A stretch of DNA of 64,000 nucleotides from Inonotus obliquus (lineage: Eukaryota; Basidiomycota; Agaricomycetes; Hymenochaetales; Hymenochaetaceae). Location: assembly GCA_032164295.1 (NCBI GenBank), contig JAJHTX010000003.1, positions 2,852,001-2,916,000 on the forward strand. The letters are read 5' to 3'. The notes beneath the pieces were generated by a model that worked only from the letters and a program-made list of their open reading frames with translations, did no database searches and was not told where the DNA came from. Shown piece by piece: positions 21,301-32,048 of the stretch (the first letter of the stretch is position 1; every line of letters begins with the position of its first letter). A program made the translations under genes and the position numbers.

Positions 21301-22404
21301 ATGTCGCACCTCACAGCAGACGTAATCGCAGCAATTGTCGCCCAGGCCCTGGCACAGGCAGGAGTCGGACAGCCAAGGACGCCGATGAATGCACCAGTAA
21401 CATCGATGTCGACAGACAATCCATCTGTTGACAAACCAAGGCAGTATCATGGAGGCGACGATTACGAAGATTTCCGTCGGGAATTCCTGTTGTATGTCTC
21501 GAAAAACCCAGGAAGGTTTGGAACCGACGTCAACCGAATCAAATTCGTGCTGTCATATCTAAAGTCGGGACGAGCTTCAACATGGGCGCAGAACTATGTC
21601 GATTCCAACACAGCAACTGATGGAAGTTCGACTATTCCTGACGACTTCAAGAAGTTTGTCGAGGCCCTCGACGCATCTTTTAGAGATCCCCACAAGGCAT
21701 CTAAGGCGTTAGAGTGAATCTATTCAGAAGTACAAGGACGTCGCACCGCTGATGAATTCTTTGACATCTTCGAACAACTAAGGATTTCGGCGAAGCTCAC
21801 CAGCAAAGAACATGATGCAGTCCTCATCCATCATCTAGAGCAAGCAGTCAACCCTGATGTTCTTTGAGGAGTTATGCGAGCGGAGAAGGTGCCAACGACG
21901 TATGATGGATGGAAAACGAAAGCGCTAGCCGTCGATGCGGTAGAACAACAGCTGCGAACCCAACTACGTCCGAATAAGCCACCAGTACGAAACTTTCCCT
22001 CAAACCCCCAAACTCAGTATCGTCGACCCCCAGGACCCCCACCCCAACAATAGCAATCACAACCACAACGTCCCCCATTGCAGGCACAAGGAGTAAAACC
22101 GGGAACACACCTGGGAATGGGGATTCCAATGGAAGTTGACGCAGCTCATCGTTGTCTGCTTTGCTGGGCGTGCAGAAAGCCTGGACACTTTGCGGTCCAA
22201 TGCCCAGATAAGCGGCAGGTGGTACAACAGATCATCGTAGGAATGGACCCAACGATTCGAAGGGAGATGGCGGAACAGCTTGGTGAGCTGCCAGAATCAG
22301 CCTTTGTCGAAGAAGAATACAGCGAGGAAGTTGTGGAAGTTAGGGCTACGACCGAGACCGAGGGCGTCAACGTCAAGCAGGATTTTTCGGAAGACCAGCA
22401 GTAA
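21301..22404 (+). pseudogene. gag: Chromovirus gag (capsid, zinc knuckle)
   Basis: The frame opens upstream of 21301, but 21301 is the first ATG noted. The capsid-like part has KPRQYHGGDDYEDFRREFLL and ATWAQNY-type motifs (here STWAQNYVD), followed by FVEALDASFRDPHKA. A single CCHC zinc knuckle, CWACRKPGHFAVQC, lies near 22165-22206, with all four ligands present. Three in-frame stops (TGA 21715, TGA 21865, TAG 22051) break it. The first two read as CGA to TGA and the third as CAG to TAG. The frame ends at TAA 22402-22404 and overlaps the pol frame by about 60 bp. Gag would form the particle that packages the element RNA; this copy cannot do so. Confidence 0.85.
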
Positions 22405-23055
22405 ACGTTGTAACTACTGGTCAACATTCTCAAGGACTCTCGTCTTCGCTAAATTATAACTCGCGTGCTGTACAGTATTTAGATGCGCATCAATACACCG
22501 AGTTAAAAAATCACGAGATCCTGAACGACGTAATACCCACCCCCGAAAGAGAAGACGACCTAGACATCGATGACTACGATGATGCATGGATGTGTGACAG
22601 AGGTGTACAGCCTAAGGAGGAGGAACCAGAAGCCGTCTTTGTGCGGCGAACGAATGGATACCAACTGGACGTCATCGTAACCATCATTCATCCCTTAGAT
22701 CAGCAACTGACTCCCGAAGATAAACAGGAGATGCAGCAGCTGGACGGAGAAGAATACGATACGGACAGATTGGAGTTGGATGCACATGCGCTCATTGACT
22801 CTGGAGCAACTGGTTCTCTCATCGACGAAGGATTCGTCGAAAGGTACAAGATCCCCACCAAACGCTATATTCATCCTATACCACTCTTTAATGCTGATGG
22901 AACTGGCAACAAGGAGGGTTCGATGACGGATTATGTGGAGGTACAGATGATCTTTGATGGGATACATGAGGAAACTATTCGTCTAGCAGTAACATCCTGA
23001 AAGGATTGTGCTGAAATTTTGATTCGATTAGGAACGCCGATCGAAACTACCCCGG

Positions 23056-23832
23056 ATGGGACCGGTTAATTTCACTGGCCGGAGACGATCAGGATCGACA
23101 GCGAGAAGCGGAGAACACGCGAATCTAATACAATCCGAAGCCGACGATCAAGAAGCATCGGCTAGCAACGCTAATCCCGACGATCACACTAAACCTTCGC
23201 AAACGATGCAGCAAGTACAGCAACCTCCAACGGCTTGCTATAAATGCAGAAGAGTGCGACAGATCATCGAAGACCTACACAAGATAATACTACGGGAGGC
23301 AACGGGCATGTTGACATATCATGTGTCCAGCGAACGAGCAACAGCTTATCGAGAATACCACAATCCCCCGGAGGTCATTCGAAATTGCACGAGATCAACA
23401 ATAGCAATGGATACGGCAATAGGCATGCAACCAAAGACGCACTGGACAATAGTAGGAATCCACGACATATTAGCACTCGAGTGCCCAAGCACATTCGTGG
23501 AGATCAGTGCAGACTATGTTACGAACCGCCGCTCACCAATAACAGCGGCATGGGTTGCAAACACACTCAGGGAACTATGGGCATACTGCAAAGCTATTCG
23601 ACTACAAGGAGACCTATACCTAGGCTGGAGAATACCTTCGAACGATACTCGATGAAGTGTACGGCTACTCATTGCCATAGGCACATACGTTAAACCACCT
23701 TGGTTTCCCCACGATGATATCCGATGTCGAATCACACTTGACGGCCCCGAACAAGAGTCCCGAGGCGACAAGCAAATCACAGCCTTCATAGCCCCAGATG
23801 CTATACAACGGAACCCCGACGGAATTCCTTAA
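23056..23832 (+). pseudogene. U3-embedded ORF of LTR family 1, copy a (one premature stop)
   Basis: ATG 23056 opens a 258-codon frame broken only by TGA at 23653, where the copy at 56254 has CGA; it then runs on to TAA 23830-23832. The start region is Ser/Asp/Gln-rich. A CYKC pair is followed by the helix RRVRQIIEDLHKIILRE, then IAMDTAIGMQ, HDILALECPSTFVEI, ITAAWVANTLRELWAYC and PPWFPHDDIRCRITLDG. I do not recognise a family. It is not gag or pol. Position, length and the CxxC-helix are shared with ORFs in two other LTR families in this window (48305-49159 and 60505-61314). Differences from the second copy favour synonymous changes, so it was probably a real protein. Confidence 0.55.
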
Positions 23833-24162
23833 ACGCACGAGCAACTGCGGACGAGCGAACTTTAACTACGGCGCAGCCATGCAAAACCAATGGCATACGA
23901 ACACGCATTCAATGACTCACTCACTGACTCACACTATGCACAAGGCGCAGCACAAGGCCGACCCCGAGCATAGGTTTCAATTCAGTTCAAGTCAAGATGA
24001 GTCAACGCCGAGTCATCGCCTTGCACAGTGCGCAGTCGATGAGTCAATCCGCAGCAGAACAATAGGAATACCAGACAAGTTTGGAAGCTAGAACAACGAA
24101 TCAGATCGAGAGTAGGAACTACGGAGCGTAGGAAGTGGTCTGTCCACAACACGAGGAAAAGG

Positions 24163-24170
24163 TATAAATA
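24163..24170 (+). promoter_or_regulatory. TATA box of LTR family 1, copy a
   Basis: TATAAATA in AAAAGGTATAAATAGTTG, 331 bp after the ORF stop and about 400 bp before the LTR end. It marks the U3/R side of the LTR. Confidence 0.65.
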
Positions 24171-27100
24171 GTTGTAGACTTAGACCGTAGCTCCCTATCT
24201 TTCTTTCGATCGTCTTGTACATCGAGTCCTCTTAGGCATCTAGCTTCTAATCTGAAGACCACCTAATCTGCTTAACCTCTCTTACTCTACGGCGTGGAAC
24301 GATTGATTAGTCGCCCACCGACTAGAGAAGCTTGCGAACGGCAGGAGTTTATGTTACCTGTCCTAATAGCCTGTCAACGAAGTTAAGGCTCGACTTGATC
24401 AGCTAAACGAAAACGTCCGAGGCAACGCCTAGTATACTTGGGAATCTGCCCTGCTTGTGAAAACCGAGTAGGCTCCGGAAACTCTTAGAAAAGCATCGCC
24501 GAACCCGTAACACTTGAGGCCGTCCTATTGTGGTTACTGTATAGTCCCATTAGGGCGAGCGTTTTCTAACACATCCCTAGCATCGACTAACGTCTTTCTT
24601 GGATATGACTGGTTACGCAAACACAACCCGGAGATTGACTGGAAGACAGGAGTCATGTCATTTACTCGTTGTCCGGAGACATGTTGGTCCATGGAAAAGG
24701 AGGCGGAAGAGTATCATAAGAAGCAGGTCAGAGGAGCGACGAAGTGGCCAGAGTACCTTGACGAGTCTGCAGACGTCTTCAGTGAGGAGAACTTTGAAAA
24801 GTTGCCGGAGCATCGTGTTTGGGACCATGCCATTGAACTAAAGGCGGACTTCAAACCAAGCGACTGTAAGGTATACCCTCTCAACCCGAAGGAACAACAG
24901 GTGCTACAAGAATTCATCGACGAAAACCTCGCCTCAGGACGTATTCGACACTCGAAATCTCCCATGGCGTCGCCGTTCTTTTTTATAAAAAAAGAAGACG
25001 GTTCCCTCTGAGCGATTCAGGATTACAGGAAGCTGAACGAAGGAACTATCAAGAACAAGTACCCGCTGCCTCTTATCCAAGAACTCGTTGACAAAGTCCG
25101 GGATTCTTGCTATATCACGAAGCTCGACGTTCATTGGGGATATTACAACATCCGTATTCGAGAAGGAGACGAGTGGAAGGCGGCGTTTAGGACTAACCTA
25201 GGATTCTTTAAACCGACGGTTATGTTTTTTGGTTTAACTAATGCGCCAGCCACGTTCCAAGGGTTCATGAATGACATCTTCAGAGAACTCGTACACGAAG
25301 GACACGTCATCATCTACCTCGACGACATACTGATCTTCTCCGAAGGACAAGACGAGCACCAACAGCTAGTCAAACGAGTATTCGAGGTCTTACGAAAGAA
25401 CAACCTGTACCTCAAACCTCAGAAATGCGAGTTCGAAGCAGACCACGTCAAATACCTTGGTCATATCATTGGCAATGGAGTAGTAAAGGTGGATCCGAAG
25501 AAATCTAAGGCAATTCAGGAGTAGCCGGTGCCGAAGAACTTAAAAACATTACAGGAGTTCCTAGGGTTTGGAAACTGGTTACGACGATTCGTCAAGGATT
25601 ACAGCGAGATTGTCAAACCACTTACGAAGCTAACGGGAAAGGTAGAATGGAAGTGGGACGAAGAAGAACAGGCTGCCTATGAGGAGCTCAAGAAATGTCT
25701 ATGCGAACCACCCGTACTTGCCATTCCGAACAACGAAGGAGCGTTTAGAGTTGAAGCTGATGCGTCGAACTACGCGACTGGAGGGGTACTACTGCAGGAG
25801 CAAGGAGGCAAGTGGAAACCAGTGGCATACAGGTCAAAGACGTTGTCAGATGCCGAACGAAATTACGAGATCTACGACAAAGAGATGCTCGCGATTGTAC
25901 AAGCTCTTAGGGAATGGCGACAGTATTTGCTAGGAGCTCATCAACGTTTTGAAGTCTGGTCGGATCACGCTAATCTTCTCTACTTCAAGTCACCACAGAA
26001 ACTGAACTACCGTCAGGCAAGGTGGCGACTCGAACTAGCTGATTATGATTTTACGTTGATTCACAAAGCAGGAACATCGATGGGCAAAGCTGACCTCCTG
26101 TCAAGACGAGCGGACTATGATAAAGGCGAACACGATAACGAGAACGTCACTTTCATCAAAGAAGACTGGTTAGTACGAGGAGTGGTGCGGATGTCGCAGG
26201 AGGATGTGTTGGAAAAGGTACGGGAAGCGCAGCAGGAGGTGAAGAAGAGACCAAAGGGAGTAGTACCGAAGGATGGGTGGTTAAAGCTAGGAAACGTCAT
26301 CTTTGTGCCGAACGACGTGAAAGAGCTTGTGTTGAAGGAGTACCATGACTCACCAATGGCTGGGCACCCTGGGACGACAAAGACCGTCAACCTCATACGT
26401 CGAAAGTTCTGGTGGCCTACGATGTTCTACGACATCCGTACGTATGTCAAAGGATGCGACAAGTGTCAAAGGACGAAGGCTACAAGGGCAACGAGAGCTA
26501 GGAGTCTGCACCCGAACGAAGTACCTGGCAAGCCATGGGAAATCGTCACTGTCGATTTGATTGGAGAGTTACCAGAATCCGAAGGATACAACGCTATCTG
26601 CGTAATTGTCGATCGCTTCAGCAAACAGATACATGCGGTACCAACTACGACGAAGCTGACAGCTGAAGGAATGGCTAGGATTTACAGGGATCACGTCTTT
26701 CGTCATCATGGACTACCACGCAAGATTATCCACGATAGAGGGACCTAGTTCGACGCTAAGATGATGAAGGAATTGTACAAGCTCCTACACATCGAAGGGA
26801 ATCCATCGACGGCGTATCACCCACAGACGGATGGACAAACCGAGCGGGTTAATCAGAAGCTGGAACAGTACCTTCATCTCTATGTGGATCATCGACAGTC
26901 GGACTGGGCAAATTGGTTGGCTATGGCTGAATTCGCATACAACAACCGGGAACACTCAGCAACGAAGATGTCTCCTTTCTTTGCAAATCTGGGTAGGAAT
27001 CTAGGCGACTTTTCGGACATTGCGACGTCATCCTCAAACATGGTTGCTGAAGACTTTGCGAAACAAATCAAGGAGACTCACGAGCTAGCTAAAGAAAACC

Positions 27101-27752
27101 TTCAAAAGGCAGCTGACAACATGAAGAAGTACCACGACTGTCACGTAGGAAAGTCCATAGAGTTCGTACCAGGAGACAAGGTATTTCTGGACGGACGAAA
27201 TATCAAAACGACGAGGCCTACGAAGAAGATGGAGGACAAGTGGTATGGACCTTACGAAGTTGTTGAGAAGGTTGGAGCCAGCGCGTACAAACTCAGGTTA
27301 CCAAAGACGTGGAAGAAGATTCACCCCGTCTTCAATGAAGTCCTACTGAAACCTGCAGTTGAGCCCTCATTCGAATCCCAGAAGAAAGTGCCTCCACCAC
27401 CACCTGTTCTCGTCGATGAAGAAGAAGAATACGAGGTTGAAGGAATACTCGATTCACGACTGCATCGACGGAAGCTACAGTACCTGGTAAAGTGGGTAGG
27501 ATACGAGGAAGCAACCTGGCAACCAGAGTCGGACTTAGGAGACAATGCGAAGGAAGCTGTCGACGAGTTCTACCAAAAACACCCAGGAGCACCTCGAAAA
27601 CTCACAATACCTCAACGGTCGCTACGTCAGCATACACAGAACCTTCGGACCCAGTAAATGGTTGGAAGGGAAAACCCAGGGTTGCAATCGACGGGAAAGA
27701 TCTCGACTTACCAGGACTGCTGACATAAATGTTGGTCGGGACGCCCAACCTT

Positions 27753-27765
27753 GAAGGGGGGGTGA
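27753..27765 (+). other. Polypurine tract of the chromovirus
   Basis: GAAGGGGGGGTGA immediately precedes the 3' LTR. A purine run directly before the LTR is the expected plus-strand primer site. Confidence 0.6.
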
Positions 27766-28323
27766 TGTAAGAACACTTTTCCTTTTTCGTCTTTTCTTAT
27801 TTTTCATATTCCATTATATTACTAAGTTCCTTTCATTACTAATACCTTATGACTCCCTCCGTCCCATCCCGATATATTACTAATACTGCATTACTAATTC
27901 CGCCCCAACCCGATGACGCTTACTCACCCTTACTCATTCTTGCTTACTCGTCGGGCCCCGTTATTTGTTTGTTTATATTGTTATGCTGCTGTGCAGCACC
28001 TTCTTAGAGTAATACCTTCCCACAATCCAGGTGTATATAAGTAGATAGATCTTGTCTCGCCTTCCCCACTCGACTCTTCTACTTACCACCACGACGTCTT
28101 AGGTATTCCTCTCTTGTACTTACTTAGTTTATTCAATCTACTTACCACCACGACGTCTTAGTCGTATACTGTTCCTAGACGCGTGCATTACTTAAGGTCA
28201 TCCACCTTAGACGTACGTCGCCAACGACTGTGTACTTCCTCCAAGACGCAGTAGAGGTTGTCACTAGACAACCTTCGTGAGAACAGGCCTCGAACGTGCA
28301 CTGCCACCTCGTCCGTCCTAACA
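27766..28323 (+). repeat. 3' LTR of the chromovirus
   Basis: 558 bp, TGTAAGAACAC...CGTCCTAACA, about 98 percent identical to the 5' LTR by eye. Confidence 0.95.
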
Positions 28324-29045
28324 TCCACTCAATCTGTGTCATGATTCCCAGCATCCTGGAGGAAGACGGATGGGACCAGTACCTCGGGAACCTTACACTG
28401 AAGTTGAATGCGGAGCTCGGTGGTATCGACCACACTGCCGGAGCCGTCATCTCTCAAGCGACTCCATAACACGGTGTTGGTAGAAACGAGTGTTTCCCAT
28501 CCTGGTGGAGCCGCAGCGAAGGGTACCCAGAGCATTAATATTGCCGCTGTTACCTCATCCTGCGACAGCAGCTTCTTCCAGTACCCGGTAAGTGTTTCTA
28601 TGCAGCACGATGGACAGCTAGTGCGTACATAGTTTCAAACCTCTGTACATAATGTTGATCTACTGTTTGACAGGTAATATCTAATCTTCGTGAAATGATC
28701 GTTGAGCATGGATTACCGCAATCACACGGATTCGCTCCCACAGCGCATCGGTGTGACCAACCCACAGCAGACCGTCGTGTAGGAGTAGATCGAGGCGCTG
28801 AAGACGACACTGAGCGAACTCACTGGCAAACCAAGACCGACGTACATCGTCTGTTCAAAAGATCATCAGACTCGCCCCTACCCGACAGTGGCGGACCAGG
28901 CAGATAGGACATCGAACTCCGTGGCGGGCACAGTTGTCGGCTGGGTGTGGCAAGCGTGTATCACTTCGACTTCTACCTTGCGTTTTGGGCGAGTCAGGCA
29001 TGCTCTCGTACACGGCTCTACTTGTACAGGTCGGTGGTAGGACAG
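28324..29045 (+). pseudogene. Decayed Argonaute gene, PIWI-domain side
   Basis: The frame continues from the other side of the chromovirus: SICVMIPSILEEDG, then YLGNLTLKLNAELGGIDHT, the conserved NxALKxNxKLGG region of Argonautes. After a frame shift come HNTVLVETSVSHPGGA and SINIAAVTSSCDSSFFQYP, where the family has VGADVSHPG...PSIAAVV.S.D. The first catalytic Asp of PIWI appears replaced by Ser (TSVSHPG). Further on are KPRPTYIVCSKDHQTRPYP (family: KPKLTFIVVGKRHH) and FDFYLAFWASQACSRTR (family: FDFYLQSHAGLxGTSR), each in different frames. Several stops and shifts make it a pseudogene. The active protein would bind small RNAs in RNA silencing. Confidence 0.75.
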
Positions 29046-29486
29046 GTGAAAGGTACTATGTACTACATGTGAAGGATGGAGAGAAATGTAATGTTGTATA
29101 GATAACTTGATGCCCTCCTTGCGAATCTATGAGCCATCACGGACGCGCTTTCGTTGCTCCGCTCTTCCACCCTCCCAGGTTCAGCAAGAGCTTTGCAAAT
29201 GCTCTTTCATCTGTAGTAGCACCGGATTATCACCACGCAGCACCTCGAATCGCGAGCTAGTCATCAAACGTGAGGTCTGACTAAGTTTCGTTTGTTCGAA
29301 AAGACGATGCCACATGACTCTATGAGCAAAACCACAATTGATAGAAGCAAGCAGACTCGGATTTCACACACGCTTAGCAAGAGGGACATGACTGTGACAG
29401 AGCTGTGGCAGCAAAGGGGATATATTAGTTGAGACATATACAAGGTCTAGGTTAATCCCTGAATATTCTCAATACGCCCCTTCAGT
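29046..29486. other. Downstream of the Argonaute relic
   Basis: No supported gene. It may contain further decayed Argonaute 3' sequence. The last part resembles the sequence downstream of the 17.5 kb gene. Confidence 0.3.
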
Positions 29487-30181
29487 TCAAGATTTTTGTA
29501 ACTTCCCCCTGGACCAGCCGTGGAGTTTGTTGAGACCTTTCGTCTTGCTTCCGGACTTGATCCTGGAAGCAAGTCTATTGCCTCCTCTTTTTATCTTTTT
29601 TCCAACATCATCAACTCGATTGCGTCTGAGTTTTTTCCGATCTTCCCGTTCCTCTTTTTCTCGTCTTTCAAGCACTCCATCCCAGAGTTTGTCGAGGCAT
29701 TAGAAATAAGTCTACGGATTCACAAATGGCTTTTAACTCTTGACACGCAGTTTCATTCCCATCTTCAAGTATCCATTTGGTCCATTTCAAAATCCAGTAC
29801 ATTCTCCCCAGTGTTAAAATAAGAAAGCCACCCATCGAGTGGCCTATGTTGTTTTCAAGGCCTGAAAGACAAGCACGAGCCGCGGTAAAGTTTCCTCTTT
29901 TTCTCTTCATACTCCTTGAGTTCCTCGTGAAAGTTGGATGCCATCTTCCGCAAAGCGAATATCTTTTCCTTATACTGCTTTTTCGTACTGAAACTCTTCG
30001 AAGATATTATCTCTGGGACATTAAGCCCCGTCATCGGTGGCTCCTGATAAGCCAAAGTCTCAAGAAGCGTTGACATCGGGTTTATTGTTCCTTGACTGTC
30101 ATGTTCTGCTGCTCGTGCGACCGTGTAATTGACATGCTCATCTTCGAGGTTTGCACTTGGACTCTGAGGGTCGTTCTTCAT
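29487..30181 (-). pseudogene. Hypothetical locus related to 17545-18021, probably broken
   Basis: Three overlapping minus-strand frames cover this interval: 30181-29855 (MKNDPQSPSANLEDE... to YEEKKRKLYRG), 29910-29668 (with ILKWTKWILEDGNETACQ) and 29675-29487 (LERREKEEREDRKKLRRNR, very basic). They could be exons, but I found no convincing introns joining them, so I list it as a probable pseudogene. The first segment is helical and charged. Flanking sequence on both sides resembles that around the 17.5 kb gene. No domain recognised. Confidence 0.35.
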
Positions 30182-30244
30182 TCCTAAGATACTGCTAGCG
30201 TTGTTCTCGCAACGACAATGTGGATGTCGATGGGAGGATGACTA

Positions 30245-32048
30245 GTATAAAGTTGATTCGTCTTTTCACGCAGAAACCCTCAATACTCACTTTTTTCCCT
30301 GCAAACTCCTTTATCTATAGGTAACAACGACTTGCGTTGGGTTTCGTTTAAGCGTTTCTTTCCAATCTCACGAAGTTCTTGCAGAGAAGTGGTGCCTCGC
30401 ATCAAGCTACCCCATTTCGTACTGAACTTAAGTGCAATTTTTGAGCTACAAAGCGACTCACGGGGTAAGGAGGCTAGAGTCTCACCTATGCCCGTAACAA
30501 CATCACAAAGAATTGATCCCGCCGCGTAGCCCCCCGATTATTTCACATCTGTGCAGTAATCGCAAGACATCAATCAAGCTCCTTTGATGTTGATGTGATG
30601 ATGGTCGTGGCTCAGTCCATCTGTTGTTCAAATACTGAATAGTAAAGACGAGATTTTGGTGTGATCCGTCGTAGGAGTGCTACCGTGACACTTTCCATGC
30701 CAATTTCATTTTCGAACCAGACCTCGTTGTATTCGACAATAACGCAACTCTCCCGTATCTCTTCCGATTAGGTGATGAGCAACATGATCAAGGATATTTC
30801 CATCACCCGTTGATTCGAACTTGTTGATATCATGATGCACTGGCGTGTTACAGGGACCAGGAAAGCTCGTCGAGTCGTTCCGAGACTTATCTGGTCGGGT
30901 TACTTCAAGGACATTGGCGGCTATGCCAGACTGCGAGGACCTCATTGAACATGCCTCGACGAATGAGAATGTATGCAAATCTCAGACGGACGGGATAACC
31001 AAGAATGTGAAGTGGGGATGGGGATTGACAACATTACGTAATGTATGTACTGCGGCAACTCCCGGTGTTATTTCACATTATCGAGTCACAGGTACTACCA
31101 ACTCGAGTCGACCATTCGAACATTATCATCCAAGCGCGCCGCCTTGCGCCGTCATGTTACTGCTCTGAGACGGACAAAAGAAGCTGAGATCCATATAACT
31201 GAGCTTATATGGTCGAGATGGCTTCCTAGAGACTCGAGAAATCAATATCCTTAGCAACTTTCAATGCGAAAAGGCGTGTTCCGAGCCACCTTGTGCCTCG
31301 ACCACTGCGCTGGTGGTGTAGACGAACATCGCAAGTCTCGCCCAGTACTTGCAGAGTTTCTATAAAATGAGCAGGATGACTCCTCCCATTGTCTTCAGAA
31401 CATCTTCCAGTTCTCCTCTTCGGATCAACCTTGGTCAGCAACCGATTTTACTCGCCGCCGCGCGGTTCTAATTCCTCCAACCCCTCCTCTGATATACCCT
31501 CTTTGATCTGGTTTAATCCTTACACTATCAATACCTCAGCTCTCGCGGCACCACTGTTCAGTGGTAACATGTCTGAGGTTTGAGCATTTTTCTCCATTCG
31601 ATACCGCTACCCTACAACATTTCCCTATTTATTATATGCAGGCTAGACATAATTATAATAGCGACAATGCGAACGGAACTCTGGACAGTTCTTCTTCTAG
31701 TACACTCAGCAATGGATTGACCATAACGTCGAACGAAACCATTGGTGACTTATTAGTCTCGCTGGGTATGTTCGCTTATCGCGGCGGTGCCACACACATT
31801 CACTAATTTCTAGGTGTCGTTCTTACCTCTCCCGCAACGGACCTGATTTCCGCCCTCGGATCTAGTTTCAGTATCAACGAAGCCGCAAGTAGTGGCCAAT
31901 CGCAAATACCGATAACAACAGCGGCTTGATTCCCGTTACTGTCAGTGGGTCCGCCGTTAACAGAGGCCCCGGAGGCGACACCGCTAGTGCCGGCAATTGC
32001 GGTGTCAGTCAAGGGAATCAAGGGATCACTGGAAAACCCGGTCAAGGG
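30245..32048 (+). repeat. Duplicate of the 12.8 kb secreted-protein locus including its upstream region
   Basis: Sequence corresponding to about 11440-13400 recurs here with many substitutions and indels, in the same orientation: GTTGATTCGTCTTTTCAC at the start, the TATA context near 31360 and exons 1-3 at the end. It breaks off at 32048, where the Crinkler duplication unit begins. Confidence 0.65.
31527..32048 (+). pseudogene. Dead copy 1 of the 12.8 kb secreted-protein gene
   Basis: Compared with 12816-13416, a deletion of roughly 60 bp has removed the ATG and most of the signal peptide (CACTATCAATAC joins CTCAGCTCTCGCGG). Exon 2 (LDSSSSSTLSNGLTITSNET) and its introns are recognisable. Exon 3 keeps VVLTSPATDLISALGS but shifts frame at SSGQS. 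Exon 4 is missing because the copy is truncated at the junction with the Crinkler block. Confidence 0.65.

Larger units (their letters stand above)
22998..24571 (+). mobile_element. Solo LTR nested in pol (LTR family 1, copy a)
   Basis: A 1574-bp unit starting TGAAAGGATTG and ending CGTTTTCTAACA. It is flanked by the perfect 5-bp duplication CATCC (22993-22997 and 24572-24576). There are no direct terminal repeats within it and no gag/pol. TATAAATA lies at 24163, so it has the layout of one long LTR left after recombination. A second copy with its own GCACC duplication is at 56254-57820. It carries an ORF in U3, listed separately. Confidence 0.88.
22345..27657 (+). pseudogene. pol: Chromovirus pol (protease, RT, RNase H, integrase, chromodomain)
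   Basis: The pol frame is -1 relative to gag and is open from 22345. Protease has ALIDSGATGSLID (catalytic DSG). At 22998 it is split by a solo LTR; removing that and one CATCC restores AVTSLASTNVFLGYDW without a gap. Reverse transcriptase has KLDVHWGYYNIRI, FFGLTNAPATFQ and IIYLDDILIFS (catalytic YLDD). RNase H has VEADASNYATGGVL. Integrase has an H-x6-H...CxxC zinc site and the DDE residues in TVDLIGELP, IIHDRG and GQTERVNQKLEQYL. GPY/F and a C-terminal chromodomain (YLVKWVGYEEATWQPESDL) follow. Stops at 25009 (TGA), 25522 (TAG) and 26746 (TAG) are explained by CGA, TGG and CAG changes. The chromodomain class targets heterochromatin in known elements. Confidence 0.92.
19757..28323 (+). mobile_element. 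Full-length Ty3/gypsy chromovirus, inactivated, with a nested solo LTR
   Basis: An 8567-bp element (6988 bp without its 1574-bp nested insertion and the 5-bp duplicated target). It is bounded by two 558-bp LTRs (TGTAAGAAC...CGTCCTAACA) and flanked by the 5-bp duplication TCCAC (19752-19756 and 28324-28328). Internal order is gag, protease, reverse transcriptase, RNase H, integrase, chromodomain, which is the order of the chromovirus clade. It carries at least six in-frame stops and the insertion at 22998-24571, so it cannot move on its own. It sits inside an Argonaute gene. The LTRs differ at only about ten positions, so insertion is fairly recent. Confidence 0.95.

Noticed and set aside
23798..24091. 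Second frame in the family-1 LTR (MLYNGTPTEFLK... and its copy at 57054)
   Set aside because: Overlaps the end of the better supported frame, is Met/His/Ser-rich low complexity, and replacement differences are not reduced.
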